A stretch of 64,000 bases of DNA, taken from assembly GCF_000008185.1 (NCBI RefSeq), contig NC_002967.9:2232001-2296000 (forward strand). The letters are read 5' to 3'. Below the pieces are notes generated by a model that had not been told where the DNA came from, did no database searches, and was given only the letters and a program-made list of their open reading frames with translations. The DNA comes from Treponema denticola ATCC 35405. Its GTDB lineage: Bacteria; Spirochaetota; Spirochaetia; Treponematales; Treponemataceae. The translations under genes and the position numbers were made by a program. How positions within the stretch are numbered: position 1 is the first letter of the stretch; every line of letters starts with the position of its first letter. Below, in pieces: positions 1 to 9,308 of this stretch.

Positions 1-737
1 AGACCGGTTATTTCTTTAATTAAAGCTATATCAAAGTTTTTTAGTTTCATAAGTTTTGCTGTTTCTATGCTTTTGTCATAAGCCCCTTTCTCCCTAGCGT
101 CCATTTCAAAAGTAGACATTAACCTGTATTCTTGCCTTGCCTGCTCATTATTTTTTACTGCTTGTATCATAGTTTCTATCTCCCTTGTAAATTCATTTGT
201 CGCTTTCCCTGTTTTAAGGTATTCTAAAAATTCTTTTAATTCTTTGTCTTGAGTGTTATTAAAGGCCTCTGCATTTATTATAACCTTTCGTATGCCGTCT
301 TGTAAAGAGGTGTTTTTGTCCTCTATACAAAGATTTTCAAAGGTATAAACAGACCTATTTTTGCCTATGGCATCAAAGGTGCAGATAAAAATTATAAAAC
401 TGTCGTTTAAGCTATTATAGGAATTGCCTTTGTCCAAAAAAGAAATATCTATGGCAGCTTGGTAAAACCGCATACGTTTAGGAATATTCCTCTCATTGCT
501 TACCTGCATTTCTACATCGTATAATTTACCGTTTTCTGCCTGTACCAAAACATCAAATCGTACGGATTTTGCCTGTTCGTAAGTGTTAATATTATGCTGT
601 ATCGAGATATATGCAATTTTGCCTATTGTATCTGATAATATCATTTCAATAAGTTTTTTGCATAGCCTCGGATTTTGCATAGTTTTACAGAACATAAAAT
701 CGTCTGTAAATGTTAAATCTTCAAACTTTTTTACCAT
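1..737 (-). CDS. Rpn family recombination-promoting nuclease / PD-(D/E)XK transposase-like protein, 3' end beyond window
   Basis: Reading leftwards from ATG at 735-737, the frame stays open to the window edge (about 245 codons seen). It starts MVKKFEDLTFTDDFMF, followed by 'VRFDVLVQAENGKLYDVEMQ', which carries the D...ExQ core of the PD-(D/E)XK fold; 'RMRFYQAAIDISFLDKG' follows. This order is typical of the Rpn/PF12784 family, whose characterised members are DNA nucleases that promote recombination. An AGGAG lies 7 nt before the ATG. The C-terminus is outside the window, so completeness cannot be judged. Such genes are often multicopy in treponemes. The family call is firm; the cellular role is inferred. 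Confidence 0.8.
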   Translation of the reverse strand, partial: MVKKFEDLTFTDDFMFCKTMQNPRLCKKLIEMILSDTIGKIAYISIQHNINTYEQAKSVRFDVLVQAENGKLYDVEMQVSNERNIPKRMRFYQAAIDISFLDKGNSYNSLNDSFIIFICTFDAIGKNRSVYTFENLCIEDKNTSLQDGIRKVIINAEAFNNTQDKELKEFLEYLKTGKATNEFTREIETMIQAVKNNEQARQEYRLMSTFEMDAREKGAYDKSIETAKLMKLKNFDIALIKEITG

Positions 738-888
738 TTGTGTTCTCCTAATTTTTTCCATTCACCCTCCTCATTATATTTATAGTTATTATTTGAAAAA
801 AAGAGTAAATTTTCAAAAAAATTCTATGGTTTTTAGTTAAAAGACAGTAAAGCTAAAATAAGCTTTCACAAAAAACAATCGAAATATC

Positions 889-931
889 AAAAAAAGCGGA
901 CATCCGGTTCCGGTAAGAAAAGGATGTCCGC
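889..931 (-). terminator. Rho-independent terminator of nifJ
   Basis: A perfect 10-bp stem (gcggacatcc 896-905 with ggatgtccgc 922-931) is followed on the minus strand by seven T (889-895). It lies about 60 bp after the nifJ stop codon. Confidence 0.85.
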
Positions 932-991
932 CTGTCATCTAATTTTTTAATTTTTATGCTGCGACAACGTAATCGCCCGCCTGTATAAAAG

Positions 992-3900
992 CTATTCAGC
1001 CATACGCTTATACCTATTATACCTCTCCTTAGCATCTTCCTCGGCACGCTTAAATAAGACTTCCGCAACATCGGGGAAGGTCTTTTTAAGCGAAGTATAG
1101 CGGACTTCGGAGTTGATAAAGTCTTGGAATGAAGCGCCCGGTTCCTTGCTGTCAAGCTGGAAGGGATTTTTGCCTTCGGCTTTTAAACGGGGATCAAAGC
1201 GGTATAGGTGCCAATAGCCTGCTTCAACAGCCTTTTTCTCCTGCTCTACACTTCTACTCATTCCTGAGCGGAGTCCGTGGTTGATACAGGGAGCATAACA
1301 GATAACAATCGAAGGTCCGTCATAGCTTTCGGCTTCTTTTACAGCCTTTACAAATTGGCTCATATTGGAACCTATGGCAACCTGAGCTACATAGACATAG
1401 CCGTAGGTCATAAGCATTGCACCCAAATCCTTTTTGCGGATTCGCTTTCCGCCTGCCGCAAATTTGGCGACAGCTGCCGTCGGCGTCGACTTTGAGGACT
1501 GACCTCCTGTATTGGAATAAACTTCCGTATCGAATACGAGGATATTAAAGTCTTCGCCCGAGGCCATGGTGTGGTCAAGACCGCCGTAACCGATGTCGTA
1601 AGCCCAGCCGTCTCCTCCGAAGGACCAGACACTCTTTTTGACGATAAAGTCCTTCAGCTTGTAGATATATTCCAAGAGCCTGTCAGCTTCAATATTTCCC
1701 GTATCATATTTGAAGGTATGGCTTTCTGGAACCGGAAGATAATCGGCGGCCTCGGTATTCTTTACAGCCGTATTTCTAGGCGGCTGATGAGCATCAAAGA
1801 GAGTCTTAATCTTATCGCATGTTAGGGTATTGGCTTCAACATCTTTTTTGTTTTCAATCCATTCTTTAAAGAGAGGAGTAAAATCAGTTCCGACATTGAG
1901 CTCAATAAATTTCTTCATATAGTCTTCGGCCTGTTCCCTCAACTTACGGGTACCGAGGGCCATTCCGTAGCCGTAGTTTGCATTGTCCTCAAAAAGGGAG
2001 CTAGCCCAAGTGGGACCCTTTCCTTTTTCGTTATAGGTAAAGCCGGCAGTGGGATACGAGCCGCCCCATATCGAAGAACAACCGGAAGCGTTTGCTATCA
2101 TCATGCGGTCTCCGAAAAGACGGGTAACAAGGGTTGCATAGGCAGTTTCGCCGCAGCCTGCACAAGCTCCGTGGAATTCCAAGAGAGGCTGTTTAAACTG
2201 GCTTCCCTTAACGGAGAACTGATCCATAAGACCATGCTTTGTAGAAACATTATCAACTGCATAATCCCAGTTTTTGCTTTGAGCTTCTTCTTCAGCCAAG
2301 GGCTTCATAACAAGGGCCTTATTCTTTGCAGGACAAATATTTGCACAGTTCGAACAGCCTGTACAATCCATAACCGAAACCTGCATCCTGTACTCAAGCC
2401 CTTCAAGGCCTTTTCCGTTGGCCTTTATAGTTTCAAAGCCTTCAGGTTTAGCAGCCCTTTCTTTTTCATTAAGAAGGAAGGGGCGGATTGTAGCATGAGG
2501 ACATACAAAAGAACACTGGTTACACTGAATACAATTTTCCTTTATCCAATGCGGAACTTCAACTGCAACACCACGCTTTTCGTATCGGCTGGTACAGTTA
2601 GGCATTCGGCCGTCTTCAACACCTTTAAAGGTGCTCACCTTTAGAGCATCGCCTTCCTGTCTGTTAATAGGGATAAGTACATTGCGTACATAGGGCGGAA
2701 GATGAGAATTGCAAACCTGTGAATCCTCCGCATTTGCCCAAGCGGCAGGAACGGCAACCTTGTGAAGAGAATTTACACCCTTTTCTACTGCGGCATAGTT
2801 CATATTTACTATGTCTTCACCTTTTTTACCGTAATCCCTGACTATGGATTTTTTTAAGCTGTCAACGGCTTCTTCAATGGGAATAATTTCTGCAAGTTTA
2901 AAAAAGGCAGACTGCATAATCATATTGATTCTTCCGCCGAGACCGATTTCCTGAGCAATACCTGTAGCATTGATTGTATAAAATTTTATCTCATTTTTTG
3001 CAATAAAACGCTTCATTTCTCCCGGAAGGTTGGCTTCCAATTCTTCGTCAGACCAGAGGCAGTTAAGCAGGAAGGTTCCGCCTTTTTTTAAGCCCTTCAA
3101 TAAATCGTATTGATGAACATAGGACTGCTTTGAACAGGAAATAAAGTCGGCATCGCTTATAAGATATGTGGATTTTATCGGCTGCTTTCCAAAGCGGAGG
3201 TGAGAAATGGTTACGCCTCCCGATTTTTTACTGTCATAAGCAAAATAGGCTTGGGCATACATACCGGTGCTGTCGCCGATAATCTTGATAGCACTCTTAT
3301 TTGCTCCGACGGTTCCGTCAGAGCCGAAGCCCCAGAATTTACATCTGATTGTTCCTGCGGGTTCGGTCTTAATTTCCTCCAAAACGGGGAGGCTCAAATT
3401 GGTTATATCGTCTTCGATTCCTACGGTAAAATTGTTTTTAGGAGCATCGGCTTTAAGATTGTCGAATACTGATTTTACCATTGAGGGAGTCGTATCCTTA
3501 GAAGCAAGCCCGTATCTTCCGCCCACTATCAGAGGTTTATTGGGCACATCAATGTATGCGCCGAGTATGTCCAAATGGAGGGGTTCGTAAAGAGAGCCCT
3601 TCTCTTTTGTTCGGTCAAGAACGGCAATCCTTTTAACCGTCTTGGGCATTACATCAAAAAGGTATTTGGGCGAGAAAGGACGGTAAAGTCTTACCTTTAT
3701 AAGGCCCACCTTTTCTCCCTTGGAAACAAGATAGTCAACGGTTTCTTCGGCCGTCTCGGTTATAGAACCCATGGCTATAATTACGCGTTCGGCATCGGGA
3801 GCTCCATGATAGTCAAAGGGGCGGTAAGTTCTTCCCGTCAAGGCCGAAATCTGCTTCATATAATCGGCAACTATTTCTACAACATCGGTATAGAATTTAT

Positions 3901-4597
3901 TGGAGGCTTCTGCCGCCTGAAAATAAACATCGGGGTTTTGGGCTGTTCCTTTGGTAAATGGATGCTCCGGATTCATTGCCGTGGTACGCCAATCGTTTAA
4001 GGACTTCCAATCAAGCATCTTTGCAAAGTCTTCATACTCGATGAGCTCGACATTTTGAAGTTCATGGCTGGTTCTAAAGCCGTCAAAAAAGTGAAGGAAG
4101 GGGATTCGGCCCTTTATCGCTGCAAGGTGGGCAATACCGCCGAGGTCTATAATTTCCTGTACCGAACCGGAAGCGAGCATACCGAAACCCGTTTGGCGGC
4201 AAGCCATAACGTCCTGATGATCGCCGAAAATAGAAAGGGCGTGAGCCGAAAGAGCTCTCGCCGACACATGTAAAACACCCGGTAAAAGCTCACCGGACAT
4301 CTTATACATATTGGGTATCATAAGTAAAAGTCCCTGACTGGCCGTAAAGCTTGAAGCCAGGGCACCGGCAGAAAGGGCTCCGTGCATTGAACCTGCTGCT
4401 CCCGCCTCGGACTCCAGTTCCGAAACAAGAACGGTTTGACCGAAAATATTTTTTCTTCCGTTGGCTGCCCATGAGTCAACAAGCTCGGCCATATCTGAAG
4501 AGGGCGTAATCGGATAAATGGCGGCTACATCGGTAAAGGCATAGGCTACATAAGAAGCCGCATTATTACCGGTCATTGTTTGAGTTTTTTTTTGCAT
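992..4597 (-). CDS. nifJ: Pyruvate:ferredoxin (flavodoxin) oxidoreductase, single-chain
   Basis: This cytoplasmic enzyme oxidises pyruvate and CoA to acetyl-CoA and CO2 and reduces ferredoxin, a central step in anaerobic fermentation. The 1201-residue length is that of the single-chain PFOR family. Order of domains: pyrimidine-binding domain with YPITPSSDMAE near the N-terminus, transketolase-like and gamma domains, two [4Fe-4S] ferredoxin motifs (CIQCNQCSFVCP and CTGCSNCANICP, about residues 690-760), then the TPP domain with proximal-cluster cysteines in GACAGCGE, the GDGWAYDIGYGG motif and the last cysteine region CYAPCINHG. Its 5' end overlaps the upstream racemase gene by 32 bp, so the two are probably co-transcribed. 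A strong terminator follows. Confidence 0.97.
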   Translation of the reverse strand: MQKKTQTMTGNNAASYVAYAFTDVAAIYPITPSSDMAELVDSWAANGRKNIFGQTVLVSELESEAGAAGSMHGALSAGALASSFTASQGLLLMIPNMYKMSGELLPGVLHVSARALSAHALSIFGDHQDVMACRQTGFGMLASGSVQEIIDLGGIAHLAAIKGRIPFLHFFDGFRTSHELQNVELIEYEDFAKMLDWKSLNDWRTTAMNPEHPFTKGTAQNPDVYFQAAEASNKFYTDVVEIVADYMKQISALTGRTYRPFDYHGAPDAERVIIAMGSITETAEETVDYLVSKGEKVGLIKVRLYRPFSPKYLFDVMPKTVKRIAVLDRTKEKGSLYEPLHLDILGAYIDVPNKPLIVGGRYGLASKDTTPSMVKSVFDNLKADAPKNNFTVGIEDDITNLSLPVLEEIKTEPAGTIRCKFWGFGSDGTVGANKSAIKIIGDSTGMYAQAYFAYDSKKSGGVTISHLRFGKQPIKSTYLISDADFISCSKQSYVHQYDLLKGLKKGGTFLLNCLWSDEELEANLPGEMKRFIAKNEIKFYTINATGIAQEIGLGGRINMIMQSAFFKLAEIIPIEEAVDSLKKSIVRDYGKKGEDIVNMNYAAVEKGVNSLHKVAVPAAWANAEDSQVCNSHLPPYVRNVLIPINRQEGDALKVSTFKGVEDGRMPNCTSRYEKRGVAVEVPHWIKENCIQCNQCSFVCPHATIRPFLLNEKERAAKPEGFETIKANGKGLEGLEYRMQVSVMDCTGCSNCANICPAKNKALVMKPLAEEEAQSKNWDYAVDNVSTKHGLMDQFSVKGSQFKQPLLEFHGACAGCGETAYATLVTRLFGDRMMIANASGCSSIWGGSYPTAGFTYNEKGKGPTWASSLFEDNANYGYGMALGTRKLREQAEDYMKKFIELNVGTDFTPLFKEWIENKKDVEANTLTCDKIKTLFDAHQPPRNTAVKNTEAADYLPVPESHTFKYDTGNIEADRLLEYIYKLKDFIVKKSVWSFGGDGWAYDIGYGGLDHTMASGEDFNILVFDTEVYSNTGGQSSKSTPTAAVAKFAAGGKRIRKKDLGAMLMTYGYVYVAQVAIGSNMSQFVKAVKEAESYDGPSIVICYAPCINHGLRSGMSRSVEQEKKAVEAGYWHLYRFDPRLKAEGKNPFQLDSKEPGASFQDFINSEVRYTSLKKTFPDVAEVLFKRAEEDAKERYNRYKRMAE

Positions 4598-5270
4598 ACT
4601 CTTTTTTCTCCTTGGTATGTAATATTGTTTCCAGCATTTTTTCTGCCGGGTCTACAATTCTAATTGAGGTGTGTTTTTGAAGTTCATTTTTTATATATGG
4701 AAAATGGGTGCAGCCTAACATCAGGCTGTCTATTTTATAGTCGTTTATCTCAATATTTTCAAGATAGGACAAAAAACCTTTAAGGTTTAAAAGTTTTATT
4801 ATTTCAGCCGGAGGAAGGCCATTTTCGATGAGCTGCACTATACTCATATTCCCTATGGGAATGGTATTTTTTTCTCGGTTATATTTTTGAATAATTTTGT
4901 CGATTGTATATGCAGCTAATCCGTTTGCAGCCAGGATAGCAATGTTTTTACAATCGTCAGTTAATTTTTTATATGTATCAAGCGGACTAAAAATTTGAAT
5001 ATTTAAAAGTCTTTGTATTTTTTCATAATCGATGGCAGAGCTTAAAGAATTGCAATATATAACAATAATATCCGCTCCCTTTTTTATAGCCTCATTCGAG
5101 TTTTTTATAAAAAGGTTTTCAAGGGCTTCTTGCGAAAAATATTGTAATTGTGACTGTTCCTCACAGGTGCTTGAAATAGGAATTGCAAGAGCTTCTATGT
5201 CTCTTCTTTCCAGAAGTTCAACCCCCATTCGGGTATCCACCGTAGTTCCGGCAAATACGGCCGCTTTCAA
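4566..5270 (-). CDS. Aspartate/glutamate racemase family protein (probable MurI)
   Basis: This is an Asp/Glu racemase superfamily enzyme; in bacteria the usual role is D-glutamate supply for peptidoglycan. Two catalytic-type cysteines are visible, in IVIYCNSLSSA and in LMLGCTHFPY. The usual MurI N-terminal DSGxGG motif is replaced by AGTTVDTRMG, so the exact substrate is less certain. The frame has no ATG near its start. GGAGG at 5280-5284 fits a TTG start at 5268-5270 (9-nt spacing) better than the TTG at 5274-5276 (3 nt), so the shorter start was chosen, giving 234 residues. The 3' end overlaps nifJ by 32 bp. Alternative: aspartate or hydantoin racemase. Confidence 0.8.
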   Translation of the reverse strand: MKAAVFAGTTVDTRMGVELLERRDIEALAIPISSTCEEQSQLQYFSQEALENLFIKNSNEAIKKGADIIVIYCNSLSSAIDYEKIQRLLNIQIFSPLDTYKKLTDDCKNIAILAANGLAAYTIDKIIQKYNREKNTIPIGNMSIVQLIENGLPPAEIIKLLNLKGFLSYLENIEINDYKIDSLMLGCTHFPYIKNELQKHTSIRIVDPAEKMLETILHTKEKKEYAKKNSNNDR

Positions 5271-5303
5271 AAACAAGATCCTCCATAATTTTTAATGAAT
5301 GAG

Positions 5304-5329
5304 CACCTCTAAAAAAGCTTTTAGAGGTG
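5304..5329 (-). terminator. Hairpin after megL (possible weak terminator or attenuator)
   Basis: Eleven-bp perfect stem, cacctctaaaa (5304-5314) and ttttagaggtg (5319-5329), with 4-nt loop. It sits between the megL stop and the racemase start. There is no strong T-run, so read-through is likely. Related cctctaaaaa hairpins occur at 12970-13009 and 61505-61534. Confidence 0.55.
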
Positions 5330-5339
5330 TTCTTAAGAT

Positions 5340-6545
5340 TTATTTAACAAGTTTATCCAAGGCTTGTTTTAAATCGGCAATAATATCTTCCGCATCTTCA
5401 AGACCGACAGAAAGACGTACCAAACCTTCGGCAATATCCGAAGCGGCTCTTTCTTCAGGGGTATACGGAGAGTGGGTCATACTTGCAGGATGCTGAATAA
5501 GGGTTTCGGCATCGCCTAAGCTTACTGCAATGGTTGCAAATTTAACCGAGTTTATAAGGGTTTTACCGGCTTCCAATCCGCCCTTAACGGTAAAGGCAAT
5601 CATAGCTCCGCAAAGTTTCATCTGTTTTTTTGCAAGCTCATATTGCGGGAAGGATTTAAGACCGGGGAAGGCGATGGACTCAACTGCCGGATGTTTTTCC
5701 AAGAACTCTGCAACTTTTTGAGCATTGGCGCAGTGCTTTTCCATTCGGATATCGAGGGTCTTCATACCTCGGCCTATTAAGTAAGCTTCAAATGGACCTA
5801 ATGTAGAACCTGTCATATCCTTAACACCTACAAAGCGTACCTGATCGATGAATTCTTTTTTCCCGACAACAAAACCTGCAATAACGTCTCCATGGCCGTT
5901 TAGGTATTTTGTTGCAGAATGAAGAACGACGTCTGCACCTAAATCAAGAGGCCTTTGAAGATAGGGAGTCATATAAGTATTATCTACTATTACCTTACAT
6001 TCGGGATTATGAGCATGGGCAATTTTACTTACTGCTGCAATGTCGCAAAGATACATGTTCGGGTTGGCTGGCGTTTCCAAATAAACGATTTTTGTATTCG
6101 GTTTTAAAGCTTTTTTAACGTTTTCAGGATCACGGGTATCAACGAAGGTTACATCAACACCGAATCGTGACAGACCGTGATTTAAAAACGCAAATGTACA
6201 GCCGTAAAGAGTCTTTCCGGCAACGATATGGTCTCCTGCATTTACAATTGACCAAATGCATGAGGTAACGGCACCTATACCGGAGCTCGCGGACATACAG
6301 GCTTCCCCGTTTTCAAGGCAGGCAAGTTTTTCTTCAACAACCGTAGTCGTAGGGTTACCTAAACGGGTGTAGATATAACCTTCTTCCTCTAAGGCAAATC
6401 TTCTGCCGCCTTGTTCTGCCGAATCAAATGCAAATGTTGAAGTTTGATAAATAGGTGTAGCTAAAGCACCGTACTTGTTCTTAATGCTTCCTGCGTGAAT
6501 CTGTTTTGAAGCAAATCCCAACTTTTCCAATTCTTTTCTATTCAT
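5340..6545 (-). CDS. megL: L-methionine gamma-lyase
   Basis: This PLP enzyme splits L-methionine to methanethiol, ammonia and 2-oxobutyrate and also acts on homocysteine and cysteine; in oral treponemes it is a source of volatile sulfur. The protein (401 aa) has the Cys/Met metabolism fold: YTRLGNPT near residue 60, TLYGCTFAF, VIVDNTYMTPYLQRPLDLGAD, and the PLP lysine in LHSATKYLNGHGD. The cysteine in YGCTF is the hallmark separating methionine gamma-lyase from cystathionine enzymes, which usually have a glycine or other residue there. GGAGG at 6551-6555 fixes the start at ATG 6543-6545 rather than the upstream frame extension. A promoter lies at 6581-6609. Confidence 0.93.
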   Translation of the reverse strand: MNRKELEKLGFASKQIHAGSIKNKYGALATPIYQTSTFAFDSAEQGGRRFALEEEGYIYTRLGNPTTTVVEEKLACLENGEACMSASSGIGAVTSCIWSIVNAGDHIVAGKTLYGCTFAFLNHGLSRFGVDVTFVDTRDPENVKKALKPNTKIVYLETPANPNMYLCDIAAVSKIAHAHNPECKVIVDNTYMTPYLQRPLDLGADVVLHSATKYLNGHGDVIAGFVVGKKEFIDQVRFVGVKDMTGSTLGPFEAYLIGRGMKTLDIRMEKHCANAQKVAEFLEKHPAVESIAFPGLKSFPQYELAKKQMKLCGAMIAFTVKGGLEAGKTLINSVKFATIAVSLGDAETLIQHPASMTHSPYTPEERAASDIAEGLVRLSVGLEDAEDIIADLKQALDKLVK

Positions 6546-6580
6546 ATCTTCCTCCAAATGAAATATTCACTACTAAGAAT

Positions 6581-6609
6581 ATTATAAGGCATTTATTTTA
6601 TTAACGCAA
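6581..6609 (-). promoter_or_regulatory. Sigma70-like promoter of megL
   Basis: Minus strand: -35 TTGCGT (6604-6609), 17-bp spacer, -10 TATAAT (6581-6586). The start codon is about 36 bp downstream. Confidence 0.65.
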
Positions 6610-6703
6610 GCGTAAAAATCGAAAAAGTTAAAAACAACAGAAAGCAAAAAAAACAAATAAAATAAACTATTCAATAAATAAAATTTAACTATAACACTCA
6701 TAC

Positions 6704-6732
6704 TTGATTTCATTATTATTTTATTATATCAT
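6704..6732 (+). promoter_or_regulatory. Possible promoter of the DMT transporter gene
   Basis: -35 TTGATT (6704-6709), 17-bp spacer, -10 TATCAT (6727-6732), about 40 bp before the start codon. The surrounding 6610-6773 is very AT-rich, so a chance match is possible. Confidence 0.45.
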
Positions 6733-6773
6733 AGCTTTAGACAAAAATCCATATTAAAATTTAGGAAGAAATT

Positions 6774-7664
6774 ATGTCCAATAAAATAAAATCATATTTA
6801 TCCGCTATTACTGCAATTGTTTTTTTTGGTTCCTCTTTTCCGTTTTCAAGATTTGCTTTAACACATTTCGGGCCTGAAGCCTTGGGCTTTTTAAGATGCT
6901 TTTTGGCAAGTCTTGTTCTTTTAATTATGGGAAGGTTTAATAAAATTAGAGCTCCCTTTAAACTTAAACACATAGGATTATTCTTTTTGTCGGGAGCGCT
7001 AGGTTTTGCCCTATATCTTATCTTTTTTAATATGGGCATTAGAACAATCACAGCTGCAACCTCAAGCATCATAATCGCTACTACTCCCATAATGACCGCT
7101 GCAGCAGCTTCCGTTATTTACAGTGAAAAAATAAGCAATGCAGGCTGGTTCTCTATTTTGACGGCTTTTTGCGGAGTTTTAGTTATTATTTTATGGAAGG
7201 GAATTTTATCGGTAAACATAGGCATTTTATGGACTATGTCGGCAGCTATTTCCTTTTGCGGATACAATATTTTAAGCCGAAAACTTGCAAAAATGGGCTA
7301 TACTTCAATAGAAATCGTAACCTATAGTATGATTTGTGCAGCTGCTATCTTGTCGCCATTTTGTATTGACGGCTATAAGGAACTCTCTTCTGCCGGCTTT
7401 AAATACATAGGAAGCCTTTTATACTTAGGAATTTTTACAAGCGCCTTAGGCTATTTTTTCTTTAATAAGGGAATAGAAATTGCCGAAAAAACAAGCGATA
7501 TTACAAATTTTCTTTTTTTTAACCCCTTGATTGCAAGTATTTTAAGCTATCTTGCCCTAGGCGAAACTTTCAATACAGGAACTGCGATAGGAGGGACAAT
7601 AATCATAGCAAGCATTATAGTATTTGCCCTAAAAGGTGAACAAAAGAAAGCTGCCGATAAATAA
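6774..7664 (+). CDS. DMT superfamily transporter, EamA family
   Basis: Inner-membrane protein of 296 residues with about ten hydrophobic segments arranged as two EamA halves (first half ending near residue 135, second beginning with WTMSAAISFCGYNILSRK). N-terminal FFGSSFPFSRFALTHFGPEALGFLRC matches the family's conserved first helices. EamA proteins export amino acids or other metabolites; the substrate cannot be read from sequence. SD-like AGGAAG is 7 nt before the ATG. It is transcribed alone, convergent with the NhaC-type gene downstream. Confidence 0.88.
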   Translation: MSNKIKSYLSAITAIVFFGSSFPFSRFALTHFGPEALGFLRCFLASLVLLIMGRFNKIRAPFKLKHIGLFFLSGALGFALYLIFFNMGIRTITAATSSIIIATTPIMTAAAASVIYSEKISNAGWFSILTAFCGVLVIILWKGILSVNIGILWTMSAAISFCGYNILSRKLAKMGYTSIEIVTYSMICAAAILSPFCIDGYKELSSAGFKYIGSLLYLGIFTSALGYFFFNKGIEIAEKTSDITNFLFFNPLIASILSYLALGETFNTGTAIGGTIIIASIIVFALKGEQKKAADK

Positions 7665-7669
7665 AAAAT

Positions 7670-7700
7670 CCCAAGGTTCAAGTTTTATTCGAACCTTGGG
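7670..7700 (-). terminator. Terminator of the NhaC-type antiporter gene
   Basis: Perfect 10-bp stem cccaaggttc (7670-7679) and gaaccttggg (7691-7700). On the minus strand the stem is followed by ATTTTTTA; the plus side has only A residues, so it serves the minus gene best. Confidence 0.8.
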
Positions 7701-7715
7701 AAAAATCACAAGAAC

Positions 7716-9079
7716 TTATTTTGCTTTAACAGCTTTCCATTCTTCAAAATTCCAAGGATGTTTTTTAATATATCCGTTGGCAAAGGGGAAGAATATTGAA
7801 AGAGTTAAGAACAAGGCCAGTAAAAGCTGGTACCACAATAAGGGAATAAGGCCTACAGGATTTACAAGCCCATTTGTAAAGGAACAGGCTATTAAAAGCT
7901 GGGCACCGTAAGGAATTAATCCCTGCATTACACAAGAGAAGGCATCAAGAAGAGAGGCAGATCTACGAGGGTCAACCTTAAATTCTTCGCACATTTCTTT
8001 TGCGATAGGGCCGTCGATAATAATTGCAACGGTATTATTTGCAGTTGCCGCATCGGTAAGAAGGGTTAAAGCACCTATACCTAGTTCTGCGGATTTTTTA
8101 CCCTTTACCATACCCTTTATTTTTTGTAAAAGCCATTCCATACCGCCTGCCTGACTTACCATATAGGCAAGACCTCCGGTCAGCATTGAAAGCAAGAATA
8201 TTTCGAACATTCCGTTAAAGCCGTCATACATATGATTTGTCCACTGTAGAGCATCAAAGGCACCGTAAGCCATTCCTATGATACCGGAGAAAAGGATTCC
8301 TCCTAAAAGAACTGCAAATACGTTAAGACCTGCGATAGCCGCAACCAATACAAATACGTAGGGCAACACTTTTATGATATTAAATTCCAAAGACTCAATC
8401 TGAGGAGTAACAGAGGGCATTCCGAAGATTAATAGGAGTATGACAGTTAAAAGTGCAGCAGGTAAGGCTAATGCAATATTAACTCTGAATTTATCCCTCA
8501 TATCAACATTTTGTGTTCTTGTAGCCGCAATTGTAGTATCCGAAATAATCGAAAGGTTATCGCCGAACATGGCTCCGCCTACCATTGAAGCTATCATAAG
8601 CGGCATTGAAATACCTGCTTTTTCTGCAAAACCTACGGCGATAGGACCTACGGCAGCAATAGTACCGACACTTGTTCCGGTTGCAATAGATAAAAAACAG
8701 CAGATAATAAAAAGGCCCGCTGTAACAAAATTCGGCGGTATTAGGGTTAAACCCAAATTTACCGTAGAATCGACACCGCCCATCTGCTTTGAAACAACCG
8801 AAAAAGCTCCGGCTAAAATATAGATGATACACATAGTAATGATATTTGCATCTCCGCAACCTTTGACCAGAGCATCGAATTTTTCATCGATTGAACCCTT
8901 GTGCATTAAAAAGGCTGCTATAATACCTACAATTACGGCAACAGGGCCCCCTTAAAGCCGTAAAATCCCATAGGATCGCCTTTTGCTACAAGAGTTACAC
9001 CTATTCCCAGATAAACGACAACAAAGATAAGAAAGGGAACAAGAGCAAACCCATTCGGTTTAAACTTAGATTTTTCCAT
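7716..9079 (-). CDS. nhaC: NhaC family Na+/H+ antiporter, reading frame broken near the N-terminus
   Basis: A polytopic inner-membrane antiporter. GAMFGDNLSIISDTT in the middle corresponds to the conserved NhaC signature. The open frame as assembled begins only at ATG 8904-8906 (396 aa), but that start lacks a ribosome binding site. GGAGGAG at 9086-9092 precedes ATG 9077-9079 by 6 nt; from there the frame reads MEKSKFKPNGFALVPFLIF and stops at a TAA just after a run of five C (8947-8951 on plus). One extra base in that run would join the frames through GGPVAVIVGIIAAFLMHKGSID and give about 454 aa, the usual NhaC length. This is a real frameshift, a slippage site or a sequence error. Confidence 0.85.
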
Positions 9080-9228
9080 AAAATCTCCTCCATAAAAGTT
9101 TTACTTAAAATATATAAGCAGTTTAATAGTCTATATATTTTGCGTTACTAAATTATCGCATAGGTTATACCTATTGTCAAGAAAATAAGATAAACTTTTT
9201 AATTTCAAAAAGTGTCAATTTAAAAATG

Positions 9229-9257
9229 TTGACAGATAAAATATTTCATGCTAGTAT
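9229..9257 (+). promoter_or_regulatory. Strong sigma70-like promoter
   Basis: -35 TTGACA (9229-9234), 17-bp spacer, -10 TAGTAT (9252-9257), serving the antiporter-family gene starting at 9309. Confidence 0.8.
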
Positions 9258-9308
9258 TTTTAAGTTATACTGCAATTGTTATAAATTGCATAAAAAACGG
9301 AGGTGTGT

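Noticed and set aside
2171-2644. 157-codon plus-strand frame
   Set aside because: It is antisense to the conserved ferredoxin/TPP region of nifJ and has no ribosome binding site or family match.
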